Shown here: positions 1 to 15,700 of the stretch, piece by piece
Layout: the number at the start of each line of letters is the position of its first letter
How positions within the stretch are numbered: position 1 is the stretch's first letter
Origin: Salvator merianae
Lineage: Eukaryota; Chordata; Lepidosauria; Squamata; Teiidae
Direction of reading: 5' to 3'
NCBI GenBank assembly: GCA_003586115.2
Contig: QVOM02000029.1
Coordinates: 27,387,556 to 27,451,555, forward strand
DNA: 64,000 bases
The notes under the pieces: generated by a model
Told to the model about the DNA's origin: nothing
What the model saw: the letters and a program-made list of their open reading frames with translations, nothing else
The model's database searches: none
Made by a program: the position numbers and the translations under genes

Positions 1-673
1 CCTAGAAAACAAACAAAATTCAAAGTGATCTTTTTAAGTCAGAGAACAAATCTGAAGACACCAAAATGCAAAATGTGCACTTAGAGAATGGTGAGGTTGA
101 TAACATCACATGTTAGAAAGACCCCGAAACTGCAGCTGATTGCAACTTATCATAATCTGATTGTGAGTCAGCACCATTATAAGGCTACAAGGGGGAAACT
201 GCATATTTATGCTGAACTGCATAAACAGAGAATTGTATCCAAATCAATCTAGTTCTTTACCCTAATGTTCATTACATTCCAAAAGGCTTGGGGGAAGACC
301 AAGGACTAGCAGTATAAGACTCCTCTGGTAGACTCATCACTATCAGATGCTAAACGGCGGAAGAGACCCATAAGATAGCCCCAGACTGTGGAATGATCTC
401 TCTTCGCAGATACATCAAACGTCAACACTTTACATATTCTGGCAGATGCAGAAAATTTTACCTGTGCCTTTGGACAAAGGCAGTTTTCTTCCTCCTCCAG
501 ATACTGTTTTTAATCATTCTTAATGTTGTTTTGCATGTTTGGACTGTTGCGACCTACCCTAAGATCTTATAAAACAAATGAATAATACAAAGAGGAAAAA
601 AACAGGAAGACTTTATGGTAAAGCAGAGTTCTAAATCATTAGCTCTGGAAGAAAACTCACTCAGAACACTTAC
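1..673. other. EMC2 intron 3 (partial) with L2-like LINE remnant
   Basis: This is the left-edge part of EMC2 intron 3. Bases 270-570 hold a degraded plus-strand LINE 3' part. A frame reads LWNDLSSQIHQT, matching the PRLWNSLPPEI segment of the better copy at 33.1 kb. The end has GCGACCTACCCTAAGATCTT, which corresponds to that family's 3' UTR. Bases 1-270 are AT-rich with nothing recognisable. Confidence 0.6.
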
Positions 674-738
674 CCGTGCCAAATCGTCCCGACTGCAGTC
701 CAAAGCAGCAATCATGACCTGTTCATATATTATCCAGA
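674..738 (-). CDS. EMC2: EMC2 coding exon 3
   Basis: The acceptor is a TTTTCTAG tract ending at 739 and the donor is a strong GTAAGT at 673-668. The 65-nt exon completes the Ile codon and encodes [21 protein letters not shown], leaving in phase 0. It is conserved with other vertebrate EMC2 proteins through [11 protein letters not shown] and RDDLA. No exon 4 (expected to begin near FCLQEL) is visible in bases 1-673, so intron 3 runs off the left edge. Confidence 0.93.
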
Positions 739-3700
739 CTAGAAAACACAGACACATAAAGAATCCAGTTATAAAAAATGAGTAGACAATTGTTTTTTCC
801 AATGCTTGCTAGCATCTAAATATCAAGACTTTACATTCTCTTTTGCATCTGTCATGATCACTTTTTAATGAAAACATGAATTTAATATTATTTTCAATAA
901 TAAACTACTTTCAACTATGTTAGATCAACGGAATTTGCCACAAAATAAAACCCAGAAAAATCATACTGAAAGCTTTATAAACTTCTATTTAGAATTATTT
1001 TGTGTAAAAATTTAAAAGAATCTGGAAGATCAAAGACTGCCTTTCATTAAGGGTCATACCTTCTCATACAACCTAATCATTGCTATCATTTTGTCTCCTA
1101 TTAACTTTCTGTCCCTTAATTACAGTCACATTGTTCTCCATTAAGTTTCTGTTTCTGTTAGAATCATAAAATTGTATTTATAAATCTGTATTTTAACTGC
1201 ATTAAAGGAACAATAACATTCTCAACCTCCCTATTGTAACTAATTGGCCCTTCCACAGCACATTCAAGGGAAAGACAAAACATACAAATCAGTTTTCTTG
1301 GTTATTTGAAATTTACATTCAGTGCCCCAGTTGCTCTTCTTGGAAAATAGTATCCTAATGTTCATCATTAAAAGATGTGCAAGTAACACCTTGTGGCAAT
1401 ATTCCACACAAAGATCCATTGGTTGAGTGTTGACAGAAATGAAACAATTATAGAAGCATGCAAGTTCTACCTGTATAACATCCAAATTGCTCTTCTTGAA
1501 AAAAATATCCTAACGCTCATTATTAAAAGATATATAAGTAACACCTTGGGGCAATGTAATGAACAAAGATCCTCTGACTGAGTGTGGACAGAAATTTATA
1601 AATTTTAGAAATATTGGTTTTATTCCTTCTTTTTTCATATAATTTAAGTATTACTGAGACCACGACTTCCTAAAATTAAAGGGTACAATTGTTCTGATCT
1701 TTTAAGAACTGTGCCAGAAATAAACTCCTCATACTGTCTGAATTAGGTTAACTGAGTTATAGAAAAGAAAAAAAGAGAAAGTAGAATGAGCTCATTAAAA
1801 ATGAATCACTGATACTTATTTCCTTCCTGCCTCCATAAGAGCTTTAGTCAACCTTATATAGTTTTCTTGCCATAAAACACTCTGATGTTTTACCCTGTGC
1901 TTATGTAAGAATAGGTATTGCATTATTGTGACTTTCTTTTTAAACAATTCTTTTCTAGTGAAAAAACTTCACATGCCAAGTTTCTGTCTAGGGAGAATTA
2001 GTATTGCGCACTTACGATTCCCCAAATGATGTAGAGATATTGCATGTAATGAAAATCCAGGCACACCCTAAACTCTCATGCCCGATGCTATAATAAAAGC
2101 AACCCTTATACTGGTTCCATGTAGCTATGTTACTGTTTAATTTCACCAAGAAACTTTCCCTCCTCACTTCAAATCCTAGTCATTCCTCAGAAGAGTGAAG
2201 ATAACCACTGACTGAAATTGGTCCAAGGATGCTTGGCTAAAGGTTTCTCGCAAAAGTATTTGCATGAAAAGTGGGCCAGGCTATACATCCTCTTAGGTAT
2301 GTATCTTCCTACCCCACACCCTTAAGTTGGAAAGCAAATCAAGAAGTCAAGAAGACTAGCAGATGTTGAGCTTTAAAAACGTATGGGTGTGCCACGTATC
2401 AAGATACACTAGAAAAATGACATGAAAAGGGAGAGAAACCAGGGAGCGTGCGAAGGGCAGAACAATCAGGTAATAATAAAAGCAGCTGTGAAGAATAAAA
2501 GCAGTCAGAGAAGTGAAATATCTTTGACCTACTGTCATCACCAAGCTTAGCTGCATATTCATTAATTAACTCTTCTCCGACTTCCACTATCTGCTCGCTG
2601 TTCCGATAGTTCTCTTCCCTCCATTTCCTCATTTTATCACGCATTTCTGAAAAATAAAGATTTGAGAAGAATGATAAACAACACCAGTTTAAAATGTTTT
2701 AGTGACTTACTGTAAGCTTTTCAAATCCTGTTTGGTAGTAACTTCTAGAAACAGAACAAAATTATTGGATTTGTTAAATCCAGGACTTTGCTAACAGCAC
2801 ATTCTGAATTCACAGCACAGCTACTATGACTATTAGTAGGAATCGTTTTGGGAATGTCCAAAAGTATTAAACGTGGAAGACATCTGGAATTTAGAAGCAG
2901 AGGCACACACTGAAGACCCAAAGCAGAAAATGACTGAATGATCAATCACTGGACTGGTACGAAGAGCAACATGGAAAGGGTGCTGTTTCTTCCTAACTAG
3001 CGTGCTTATTTAAAACTACTTCTATCTCTGCTTGAACAAGCATTTACAGATGTTTAAATTATTAATAATTTTAGTCAAATTTTAACAAAGTTAACAAGCC
3101 ATGGGTGAGATCGATGCCGAGAGAACTCTCCATTAGTAAATATGCATATGAACAAGCAATAAACATGAGATTTCAGCTATTCCTACACCCCAGTAACATT
3201 TTCACTGAATGTAAGAATGTCTAGAAATAGAAGCATTTTCTGCAGCTATAGGCAGTTTTATACCGTATATATGTCGTATCTCTTATATGCCATATCTCTT
3301 TCAAGATACACAGATGCCCACAGGATTCCAAATTACTCTTTGGGGAATAACAAGTTGTATTTTAGTACAAAGCTCAGAATTTTAGACTAGATGTATAAAC
3401 AGTTGAACACATAAATTTCCTTGTTTCTATCCTGCCAAGGCTAATATTGTTTATTTTAAACTTGCAGCTGTCTTTTATGTTGAGAAGTACTTCGTAATGT
3501 ATATACGCAACTGAATGTAAATTGTGGAAAAAAGAAGGAACGCATTTCACTTTAAAACAGCTATTATTAATACATGGTATCAGTTACAATGGTAACAAGA
3601 ATGAACATTTCTCATTGTTTACTATAGCCGCATCTAGAAACACAGGTTGTTTTCAGCATTCCCACAAATTACCAACTACTCTGTAACAGTAAAGTCTCCT

Positions 3701-6700
3701 CTTTTTCCTCCCCTTTAAAATGAGAACAGAAATTTTATTAATACTTAAGTTAAATATGAAATTAGAGATTGACTGAGAATACCAAAATTCAATATTAAAT
3801 TAACATGACAGCAATTATGTACACATTTTACAGATTTTATTACAATGGGTCTCTTCACTTTATGGATATTACATCATCCTCTGTTATGAGAAAAAGGTTA
3901 AGCATTATATTTTAAACACTAACACTAAACAAGCCACAAAGTATTCAAAAGCATTCACACAGCTAAAATTTAAAAACTATATTAAAAAAACAGCACACGC
4001 ACAAAAAAGATAGATTGCAAGAACATTTATTTGATTTACCATTCATACGCTATCCCACACTCACTCCCCAAAGAGCTCAAGGTGACTGTTTACATTGAAA
4101 TAATTCACTAACTGATATAAAAGACCACACTTTCCAAGCCTAAAGCTGCTTTTATTATGGTACAGATCTTGAAAGTGATCCAATAGTTACTTAAAACCAT
4201 CTTGCGTGCTAAAGTCATTTTCGTCCATTATAAACCATCAAGGTTCCCCTACAAGCACACACAGACTCACAAATGCACAAGCATTTTATAATGTGAAAGA
4301 AACAGTGGGCAAATACAGAAAGCGTGGAGGGAAGGAGGAATTCTTTTGGCTTTCTAAATTATTATTATTCTGTTTATTATGAATATATAAAATGCAAAGT
4401 GACCTGTGTTATTAAATGACATCTTTAAATAAAAAAATACTCAGCTCTGTATTTGTTCATCTTCCAGAATTTAAAGATATTCCACTTAACAGAAAATATG
4501 TTTTATACTAGATAAATTCCTTTCTACAGTACTCTCTGAGCACCATACATGCTTCCATCCACAAACAATGACCTCAGATGTCTTAGTGGGGGTGTTGGGC
4601 TGTTACTGTTCCACATTTTATTTTCAAACTCAACCAAAAATGTCTACCATAGGATGACATTTCACATGCCTGAGTAAAACTAAATGGTTCCTGACTCAGG
4701 TACCTGGAAATTAAAAATCAGGCATAAAGCACATGAATGAATCTCAAATACATTGCAGGGACTGACATTCACACAAATGATTTTTCTTCATTAATTTACT
4801 TGGCTTCTAGGAAAATGTCAATGTCAGACTAACGTCCAAACACAAGTGTGATTTAATTGTGAATACAAACATTTCAATTGGTGGAAAAGTTAGAAGAGAC
4901 AGGGCCACTTTGTCACTTGATCATGGAATATAACTTGGTATATAAGTATGGTTAGTTAGAATGATAAATAGGTAAAAACTGTAGCCTAACTATACACATA
5001 GATTTCTTTTTTTCCTGCAGCAGGAACCCATGACCGCCTCATCAATATAGATAAGGGTTATCATTTTCTTACTTGAAAATCACGCAGAACTGAAGAAGGA
5101 AACTTATAACTAAAACCTCTTGGAAAGGCTATATGCTTTCCGTGGTTCACACTGGCTGGAGAACAGAAAACAGGCTGGGAGAGGGGAAATAAATGTTGGT
5201 GGTAAGGAAGAAAAAAGTAGGATTTGACACAGCCAGAGAGAGAGAAAGAGAGAGAAAGTATAGTTTTACATTTTCAAGTCAGATTTAGCAAAATAGATTC
5301 ACTTGAAATTTCACAGCCTCTCTTCCCTTTCAATAAAACACCATCAAATGACCGAACTGTATAATATAAGTGTATTACAATGTATTATCGTAAGTTCTAA
5401 AATGTTTGCAAAAACACTTTTAAGTCATATGATTATCCTTGCATTCACAAACATCTGCAATTTTGCTGTCATCCTATGTAAAAATGATGAGGATCCACAC
5501 CTACACATTCTTTGATACCAGCAACCACTGAATCTGTGGAGCCTATTCTACTTAGTCTGTTAATGTGGACATTTACTTAAGTAAAATTATTAAAAATATA
5601 TTTGAGTTCTAGAGATTTCAACATTTTACGCAGATCCCATGGAAAACCAAATAATGCTTTTTTGTCTCCATATCTGAGGGAAGATCCAGTAGCTGGAATT
5701 TTTATTTTTTTAAAAAGAGAGTGGTGCCCACAATGTGCTATTACACCCCTAGTCTGCTGACCCTAGTTTAACACAGTGGCAATAGACTGGATCAGAGGAT
5801 GCCACTCAAAAATAGTTACATAACTATTACATAAGTGTCCCTCAAAAATCTATGCTTAGTGCCAAATTATGTACTTTTCCCTGAAAATGTTATATGCAAA
5901 AAAACACAGAAGAGGAGGTAAATGGCATGTTCTTTTTTGCCATTTTCAGATGAAACCATGGGATTTATCACTCTCCCCAAAGTTAACCTATTCCAAAGCA
6001 TGTCTACAAATAATAATTCCTACCAAAAGCAGCTATTATACACAGAATTGCAGACTACGATACGCTTGAATAAGGTTTAGTTGTACTATGCAAACTGCAG
6101 CTTTCAACAATTTTCCTTAGACATTTCTTTTAATTGCATCAATAAAAATTCTCTTGAGAAAACAGTTAGGGTTGGACACCTGACCAACCTTTCAAAATCT
6201 TTACAAATACACACAACATTTAGGATGTGCTTTTCCCCCCATTTTTCCTAAAGAGATACAGATTTCTACGCCATCAGCACAAATCACCAAGTCCTAGCAT
6301 TACTCTTGTATGTGGCACGAGCTTCTCCTTGCTCCAGGCTGGAAGTCCTACTTCATTCCTTGTGCTCTCAAGACAACAAAAACAAGGCCCCTTTTGTTGC
6401 TCTATGGTAGATAGCAGTTTTATTTACTTGCTTATTTATTTGCATTTCCATCCCACCCTATGCCTTAAGGTCTGAGGGTAGGTTACAATAAAACCAATCC
6501 TACAAATAGTTCAAATTCAATTCATTAAAAGACACAAATAACAGCGCCTGGAAGGGAAAAGTAAGCTGCTACATTGGTCAAAGGCTAGGGAAAGAGATGC
6601 ATTTTTACCATATGTCTAAATGCATATAATAATGGTGCTGGAAGCACCTCAGAGAAGGGATCAATCCATAACCTGGGAGCAGCCAAAAGGAAGGCCCTCT

Positions 6701-9700
6701 CAAGTGCTCCCACGCCTTTGATCTAAGTGCCACTATCAAGATGGACTCTTCTGCAAATCTTCTTTGAGATATATAAAATTTACAATTCAAACAGTAACAT
6801 TTTTTACTACTGGCTTCCTCCTTCTTCCAGTTTCTTCTACATTTCATGTTTCTTGCCCCTCCTGATCACTTTCAAATCTTTTCTTCCACCAGTTGTCTTC
6901 TTTCCTCATCACTCTTCAAATCCAGCAATCACAAGTCCGTTTTCCAATTCCTGCAGAAAGTCTCTTCTGCAAATCTTGACTAATGAAAATCTATCAGGAA
7001 GTGGTCCTTTAGATATTAGAGATCCAAGTTGCTCAGCACTTTATAAGTCAATGTCAGAATGCTGAATTGATTGCCTCTCTTGATTCTGATGAAGTGGGGA
7101 GACAGAGATAGGAGTATCAGCACACTCCAAATATCCTAATAGCCTCTCCCAGCAACTTTACAGAAATATTAAAAAGAATGTGGAAAAGATCAACCCCTGA
7201 GGAAATCCACATGTTAATTCCCAGGGAGTTGAACTTTCTGGTATCATCCTTGGAGATAGAACCAGAACCCCTGAAATGCACTGTCTCCAATTCCCAGCCC
7301 TCAGAGTAACTCCAGAAGGATATAGTAGTCAGTAGTATCAAAAGCCGCCGAGAGATTGAGGAGAACCAGCAAGGTGGCACTTCCTATGTCTTTATATCAT
7401 TAAAGACCACTAATCAGGGCAACCAAGGCAACTGCCATCATCAGGCCTGAAGTCATACTGTAATAGACCAGTTACTCAGCTTCCTCCAAGCACGTGAGCA
7501 ACTGAGTTGCCATACCCTTTTCAATACCCACAATATGTATATTATCAACCAAGCAACAGTTGCTTAGATCTTCTGGATCTAGGTAGATCACTCTGAAGAA
7601 AGGGTCACATCACTGCCTCTTTAACAGTAAGATGAACAGCTTTCTTCACCAAAAGCATTAATCATTTCCAGAATCCACTCAGTTATACACGTTTAGTTAG
7701 CACTTATCAGCCATGATAAGAAAGGATCTAGGGAGCATGTAGTTGGCAGGACCCATACAAGCAGCTTGTCTACATCCTCAGACACCAGTAACTGAAACTG
7801 ATCCAAAATAACTGAACCAGATGGTTCTCTGGACCTCTTCACCAGACTATTCTTGACTGTGTAATCTAATTCCATGCAGATATGAGTGATTTTATCCTGA
7901 AATTACCTTGCAAATGTGTAGCAGCAGGTCTCTGATGGCACCTTCCCATTCTTCTTTTGGCTTGATGCAACTAGACCATATACCACCCAGAAAAGCTCTG
8001 CTGGATGGCTACTTGAAGATGCAATGGTGTCAAAGAAATAGTTTTTTTTCACCATCATGACTACCACATGAAAGGCATGATGATGTGCTCTAACCCATGT
8101 TTGATCTGACTTGCAACATTAATTGCGCCACATCACCTGTGCTTCATCACCTGTAGTATAGAATAACAGATGGCTTTACAAGTTCCACAGAATGTTGAGG
8201 GCATTTGAGAGCAATCATGTCAATGGTCCTGCCCATTCTCCACTTCACAGAGAAACCAGAGCCTTGACAGGAGTTCCATGTCAACCACAAATTCCCCAGG
8301 GCATTCAGGAATCATTATGATTCCCTAAGTCTCCATCGGCATTCTATCTAAATGATTCTCTCATATCTACAGAGGGGAGTTACCACTTTTAAGACAAAAT
8401 CTTCCCAGCAAAAGATCCATGCATGGCACTGGGTTTACTTCTAGCCCTCCTATCAATAGATTCTCATCAACCTGCTCTGTGAAAAAGACTATGTAGAGGG
8501 TATATCCATCCATTTATGTCAGACCAATAACATACTGAGACATCATGGTTGTCATGATGGCCTGATCTCGTCCACCTAAGAGCATCTCAGCATGGATGTG
8601 GAAATCTCCTACCACCCTCATGGTTGTGGGCTCTAATACCACATCTGAGACTGCCTCAGACAGCTCAGATAATGAAGCAGCTGGACAGTGGGATTGCTGG
8701 TACCAAAAGCATCCCCTATCTGTCTCTCTGACCCCTCAAACTCAGTTGCAGAGTGAATTGACCACCTGGCAAGGAGGGAAACTCCTGTGAACCACAGCAA
8801 CCCCATCCCTATCCTACTGATCTGGAGCAGTACTGTGCTGATTAACACAGAAGGCGAAGCTGAGACTTGAGAAACAGCTTCCAAACAGGCATACAGGCAT
8901 AGCAAGGAGAAATCATTTCACTACCCTCTACTATACAGGATTTGGTAGAGTCTCCTTCATCTCTCATGGTGTCATGGGAAGTGAAAGGCAGTTTCCATTA
9001 AAGCAGACCACTCATCCTCATTGATTTTAACAGGAATGAAAGCAAGAACACAAGGAAAGCCACAAGAAGACATTACAAAAACCTAATGACACAACTGAAT
9101 TTTTTTACATGCATACCCTTTTGCAACTCAAGAAGGTTGGCTTTCATATTGGACAACAGCTTATAAAACATTTTAAATTACTGAACCAGAATTAGGCAGC
9201 AATTCTGAACAGGCTTTGACAATGTCAGGCAACTCAATGAGAATTTTGGGTAGATATGCACTGACTTTTTCTGATAATCTAATAAGGAAGAGAAAAATAC
9301 TGTTCATTTTATTCAACACTGGATTTAATATGAGTTACTCACACTTGTACATTTAATATAGTGTATCTATTATCCTTCTAACATGTCACTGAAAATAGAT
9401 GGGCTTAAGAGAAGAGAAGCCAGATTTTGTAATTATTTCATTTTAATATTGAGTTGAGTTTATACAGTATTTTAATGGCATACGGACTACCCAAATAAAA
9501 AAATTATGTTCTGTTCTGACTGCCATAAAGTTAAATTAAATTACATGCTAAAAGCAAAACAATATGCAAAACATGGTAATAAAAATTCATAATTCTAATA
9601 GGTAAGAAGCTTATACAGTTTCTATACCAGTAAATGTTAATGGGATGTGACAATCAATTATTATCTTCATTTAGGTTATTAATTATTATTTGTTTTAATG

Positions 9701-12700
9701 TTTTTGGTTGCAGGGCATAATATTTGTTATATATATTAAATTCTTAGCTTTCATAAACAACTAGGAATTATGGACAGTGAGAGACCAGGTCAAAATCAAA
9801 AATCACAGATCTATCTTGCATTCAAACTATTGCAAATGGGGTTACATCCTCTGTATTTTGTTCTAATCCCCTATATGACTCACACAGAAACTTCACAATC
9901 TAATTCAAAACATTAGAGTATACTGCATACTCAGTAAAATCAGCCATTTACTCTTTTCTTAACAAAGCAATTTACTGATTTGTAATTTTGCTCCAACCAC
10001 ATCCATTACAGGCACAGTGAAAAGAGGCCTAACAGCTTAAAATATTTTATGTGTGAAGTGTGAACATTACAGCAAAATGTCAAATTCCAGGAAACAGAAC
10101 ACTGAAGACTTTTACAGGCATTTAAACATGGATCTAATTATACTAAATATTGAAATATTCTTACGTTGCTTTTTAAAAGTATCATTAAACTTTTCGTATT
10201 TTAAACATGCACACTGCAAATCAAAACTCAACTCACAAAATGGTCTGCATGGAAACAATCTGTGATTTCACCTCTTATATACAGTGGCCTGTTTTACATA
10301 ATCACACATATCATCCTTTTCCAACTTGTTGCTGCTGGACTGGCTAGGATTGACAAAGATGTAATCCAAAACACCTGGAGGGCAATAGCTTGGAAAAGTT
10401 TTGCTGAGATCACAGCAACTGTGATCAAAAATAGGTTCAGCAAACCCATAAGCTTAGGCAGAGAACATCATCTAACTTTCTGCTTTTATTACAAAGTTTC
10501 CATTTTGATTTCAGAATAAACCAGTTTAATATGCATTATAGTTAATAAATACGTCCTGACAAATATGCAGCTTGTTCTAAGCTATTAGACAGATAGGCCT
10601 AAATAAATAAATAATGTCTCGTTCAATTTCAACTGCAGTTTATTTTAAGCAAAACCAGAAGTTTTTATACCCACCTTACTGTTCAGAGGACAGGAAATGT
10701 AGATAAGTGTTATTATGTACCACTTAAACAACAAATGATATATTATTTAATGTACTGATCCAAAAATTGATGCAGTACTACCAAAAAATAAAAAGCTGCA
10801 AAGGAGAGAGGAAGACAGAAAGAGAAAAAAAAAACTGTTCATATAGGCTGTTTATTTGGAACCAAAACTGTTCTTCCATTTTTTAGAGGGCAACTGTTTA
10901 GGAAAAAGGAAGGCCTATATTCATGCAAATAAAGTACACAAACCATGCTGAATGTTCAAAATATCGCATTTACTTTATCTCAAAAATACTGAGAAACTTT
11001 CAAATTAAACTAAATTATTATCCCTAATGCTGTAGCCAGAAGACAGTGGTTGAAAGAAAATGGCTTCTGCCTTCTGAGTACATACCAGAAGTAAGATCTG
11101 AAACACAGAATTTACTTTTTCTCTATATACCACTCTGGTAGATGTTGAGTTAGAATCTAGGAAAACATCTGCATGATTCTTTTGGACCATGTCACCAGTG
11201 TGCTGGATGTGTGATGTCCACCCATCACTGCATGCCAGAGACAGCCAGACCTTCCTTTGGAGTGCGGTGTTCACCTGGCACCTGGTTTGCTCCTGTATGC
11301 TAAATCTACACCCCGGAGTGCTTTACTGGTAGACTACTGAAAAGCAGTCTCCACGCAGATCGGGATGGCTCCAGGTTCCTAACACCTCTGTGTAGTCAAG
11401 TGGTGGTGGCAGTAGCACCCATGACCTGTTCTGGCACCCACTTCTGGAACCATGGCTAGGGGTATGGTTGAAATGTCGCTGGCATGCAACTTCAATGCTG
11501 GGGAACGTTCATTCCTTGGCTTCAAAGTTAGGTCAGACCAAGCCAAACGACCAAGCAGACAGCCTTCAGCCTTCTCCTGGCCCAGAATTTTGTATTATGG
11601 GAACAACTATGTAGGATCCCCCGAAGCTAATTGATGCATAATGCAGTGGCCGGGCTGCTGAGAGGGACACTGGCTTCTACAGACTTTACATCTGTCCTTG
11701 CTAATTAGATCTTCTGAGTTAGATTGAAGGTTCTAGGATTGGCATATAAGCAGCTAAACAACATGAGACCAAGACACTTAAGATAACACTTGTCCTTGTT
11801 ATAGACATGGAAGAGATCATGTGGGCAAAGACCTGCTGCAGGGATCCCCAATTCCTGAATGTCATCTTCTGGTGGCTTACCACCAGGCCTTCTCTGTGTA
11901 GGCACTTGTCCTCGGGAATATGCTCCCTTCTGATATTTGTGAGGCACCTACTATGATATTTCTAGATGTGTACTGAATATCTCTCTGTTCAGTGTGATCC
12001 TAGTATGAATAACTGCCTACCAAGAAAAATGCTTTCAAGCAGTCACCTGAAGTTGAGCTCAACTAAACAGCCCCTTTACCATCATATTATAATTACAAGA
12101 ATCATCAATAACACACATCAGCGTTATGATTCAAGATAAGGTCCAGCTCAAAAATCCTATTAATACAATCAATATGAAACACACAAATGACAGCTGATTT
12201 TACTTTTATTTTTACAATTTTGAGAGGATACAGCAAAGCCAGGTTCCATCTACTAAGTGAAGAAACGACACACCTGCTAAAAAGAAAATCCAGTTCACTC
12301 AATTTTTCACATAAAGTGATGCAGAGATTTAAAAAAAGAACAAAAAGAACAAAACAGAGATGTGCTAAATTAATTTTATTTAGAACTGGTTCATAACAGA
12401 GTGTGTGTTGGGGGGGGTTGAACTGAAGTCCTCTCAAATCTGAGGGGGTTTGCCTGGCACTGAACCAAATTGAATAATTTGTTTGGTTTTACCTCTTTCT
12501 CCCATCTCACATGTGGTAGCCCACAACTGCACTCTGGTGATGTTTGAGGACTTCCAGGAAGTGGAGACACATATGGCCTTCTGGGGAGGACCCAGAATCC
12601 TCCACTTCCAGAAGGCCTAATAAGCTTTGGAAATATGCCTGCTGGCTAGTAAAAAAAAACCATATGGTCGGTGGTTGCAGCCCAGTGTGAGCAACCTGGA

Positions 12701-15700
12701 GAATACAGCACAATGAATCTGGTAAGTGCAATGGCAAGTTACAGGGCTGCAATGGGGGCAACACCCCACACATAACAGACTAAAGGGAAAGAAGCCAAGC
12801 CACAATGAGAAGAGGCTGGGGGACAGCGGGCATGGCTGTGCATGCAAGGAGGATTTATGAATCATTGGATGAAACGGCTGGCTGGTTCTATATCAAACTG
12901 TTCAACTTATAACAGGTTCAGGTTTGTCATAAACTGAACAGGGCATGTTACGTACCTGCACAACCCTAGAAAAGGATTCCGATCACTGGTTTTCATTTAA
13001 CCTGTTGGTCTCCCGAAGCAGAAGTTACAATACTGACACAGGCTCATATGATTCGAAAAATACAGCAGCAAGAAACAGAACTGGGTTCTACCTGCAGACT
13101 GCTGAACACAAGATCCAAATTCCTGACTGGTCTATGGAATTTCATCTAGATCAAATATGTCTGCCCCCCAAAGCCCCACACCCAACTGCAGTTGTGACAT
13201 CACAAAAAGAAGAAGAATATAAAGTCGCTACAGTAATGGCCTGGCCTGAAATGAAAAAATCTACTCACAGACTAACATGGATGCATATTACTCTCCACAG
13301 TCACTGGATGATCACTTAAAGGACAAAAGAGATACAATGCCGACATTCCTCAGTTGACCTGTGTGTAGATGTCATGTGTGTATGAATGCAACAGTCAGGG
13401 GCAGCTTTATCCGATTTCAGAAGAATTTGGGAGTGTTGGCAGAGGGTAAATAGGGCCTTTGGGCCAAAAGTTGTGAGGTCCCATTCAGCTAGATGTTAAA
13501 ACAGCACGAGGGAGAGAAATGAATTCTGTAGGATCCTGAAGGACAAGGCAGAGAGGTAGTCCCTCCATCTTACTCTCTGAAAATAGCCTCACAGACGCAT
13601 GCGGAGTCACCTCAAATCAGTAACTTCGACTTCTAACGCATAGAGTAGTTTCAACAGGATAGTACAGTTGATGGGCATTAAAAGCTGCCAAAAGATAAAA
13701 GACATTGAAAAAATAATTTTGGTCTGTTTCGTAACAGTCAACCTTCTGTTTCTACAGTCTCACGAAGATGGCTGAACATGGAGGTTTACTGAATCTGCCA
13801 TACAAAGTTAGTTCTGCAGGATTTGGTAGCTCAACTCCCAAGTGTATTCAAAGACTTTTTAAAACCTCTGTCATCTGGGGTGGGTGAGGGTCTTTCCAGA
13901 ATGGCTTACAGATTACACAAAGAAGAGAAAGAGAGATGCAGACAGTTGTGCGACGCTGGTCTTTAAGGCAGAGAGAAAGCCCATTACCAAGAACAAATTT
14001 GCCAGAGACAGCTAAATGACAATATTCCAACCAGGCTTAAAAACTAACAGATTAATCACATACTTAAGTTCTAAACTTAACACATGAAGCAGGAAAATAA
14101 GTAACTACAGCTGAAATCCCACGTCTTAAGTTGTAGAAGTCCAACTGAAGTCAGAGGAACTCAGAAAGAAGACGACACAGGATCTTCAGACTTGCCCCAG
14201 CCACATAACTCTTTGTGTGTATTTTGAACAGAGAGAAATGGGGAAAAGGTTGACATTAAACAGTAGCAGATGCCACTGCAATTCAAATGACTGGCCTACC
14301 TGGATAGGCTTTGGATGGCACCATTCTTAATGCCTGGCACTTCTAGTTAGGGCAAAAAGTTCAGAACAAAATGTATGCAAACTCCGCTACAAGGATCTTC
14401 CAAAATCACAAAGGATGGGTTGCTAAGATCTGCAATCCGCCATTCCTAAAGCCCAATCAACATGGGAGTGACTAGCACTGCAAGCAAGTGTTTTTCACTT
14501 TTCAGAAGAGTTCTCTTTGTGTCTTGACAGCAGAACTGGCAGCAATTCCAAGGCTCAGAGGTGCCATCGCTTTAACTAAGAATGAACTGACTGTACTGTT
14601 AGAGCATGAGTAAAAAACAAGAAATACTAGATTTGAGGTGATCACAAGTAAACCACTTCTCTCAGAATCAGACTTTCATATACAACATGGATTTACATTG
14701 TTCAATAAGCATTATGAGGAACTTCAGAACAGATAGTAGGTAAATAAGTAAAGAACAGATCATCTCTTCTGAAACCCTACAAACTGGATGATATATTAAA
14801 TATACCAATGTGTTGCCATATATCTTTAAAGCCATTTAATTAATGTACAAAATAAAAACCCTAAGGGCACTATATAAATTCAGGATTCCTCTAAAGGCTA
14901 TTTACAGAGAATTGAGAGCAGATGAGGGTTTCATTTTCTTCTGCTTGAGAATACCCAGAGGCAAATGGTGGGCCGCTGTGGGTCTGTTCGCACTTGACAG
15001 TAGCAAGCATGACATGCCTGCTAGTCAAGTGCATTCGCACCAGAAGACAGCTGCAGTGACTGGCAGCAGACCTCATTCGCTGCCGATTGCTACTACCGCT
15101 GGTGCACTAAGTAGCTGTCTGAATCCTTACCTGAAGCTCAAAGTGAGTTTCAGGTAAGGATTCATTCGCACTTACCTGCACCATGGCAGCAGCCATCTTC
15201 TGGGCCATGGGCCCTCCCATTATGCATGCATGAACTTGTAATCACGCATGCGCAATGGGCAATGGGGCCTACCCCTTCGCACGGGCCCCAATCATGCCCA
15301 CGACGCCGCGATCAGGCCTGGTAGGCTGGATGGGGCCACGCTGCACCCCATCTGGTATTCCGGTGCCCAATTGTAGGCGCAAAGGATGGCTGCCACGGCA
15401 GCAGCCTGCAAACATCAGGCCACTGCCATGGCAACTGGGAGCCCGCGCAGTGCACAGGCATGACACAGATCATGCCTGCGCACTGGGCCCCTCACTGTAG
15501 CACCATCAGATCTACCCGATCGGGCCCGCAGTGCCCCAATCAGGCCCGCCCAGCTCAGTTGGGGTGATGAGACCACCCCAATAGGACTCCATGGTTATTC
15601 TACGATAAAGGGCCCAGCACGCAGGTGCAATCCACATCATGCCTGCACACTGCGCGGGCCTCCCAGTGGCCATGGCAATGGCCCGACGATTGCAGGCCAC

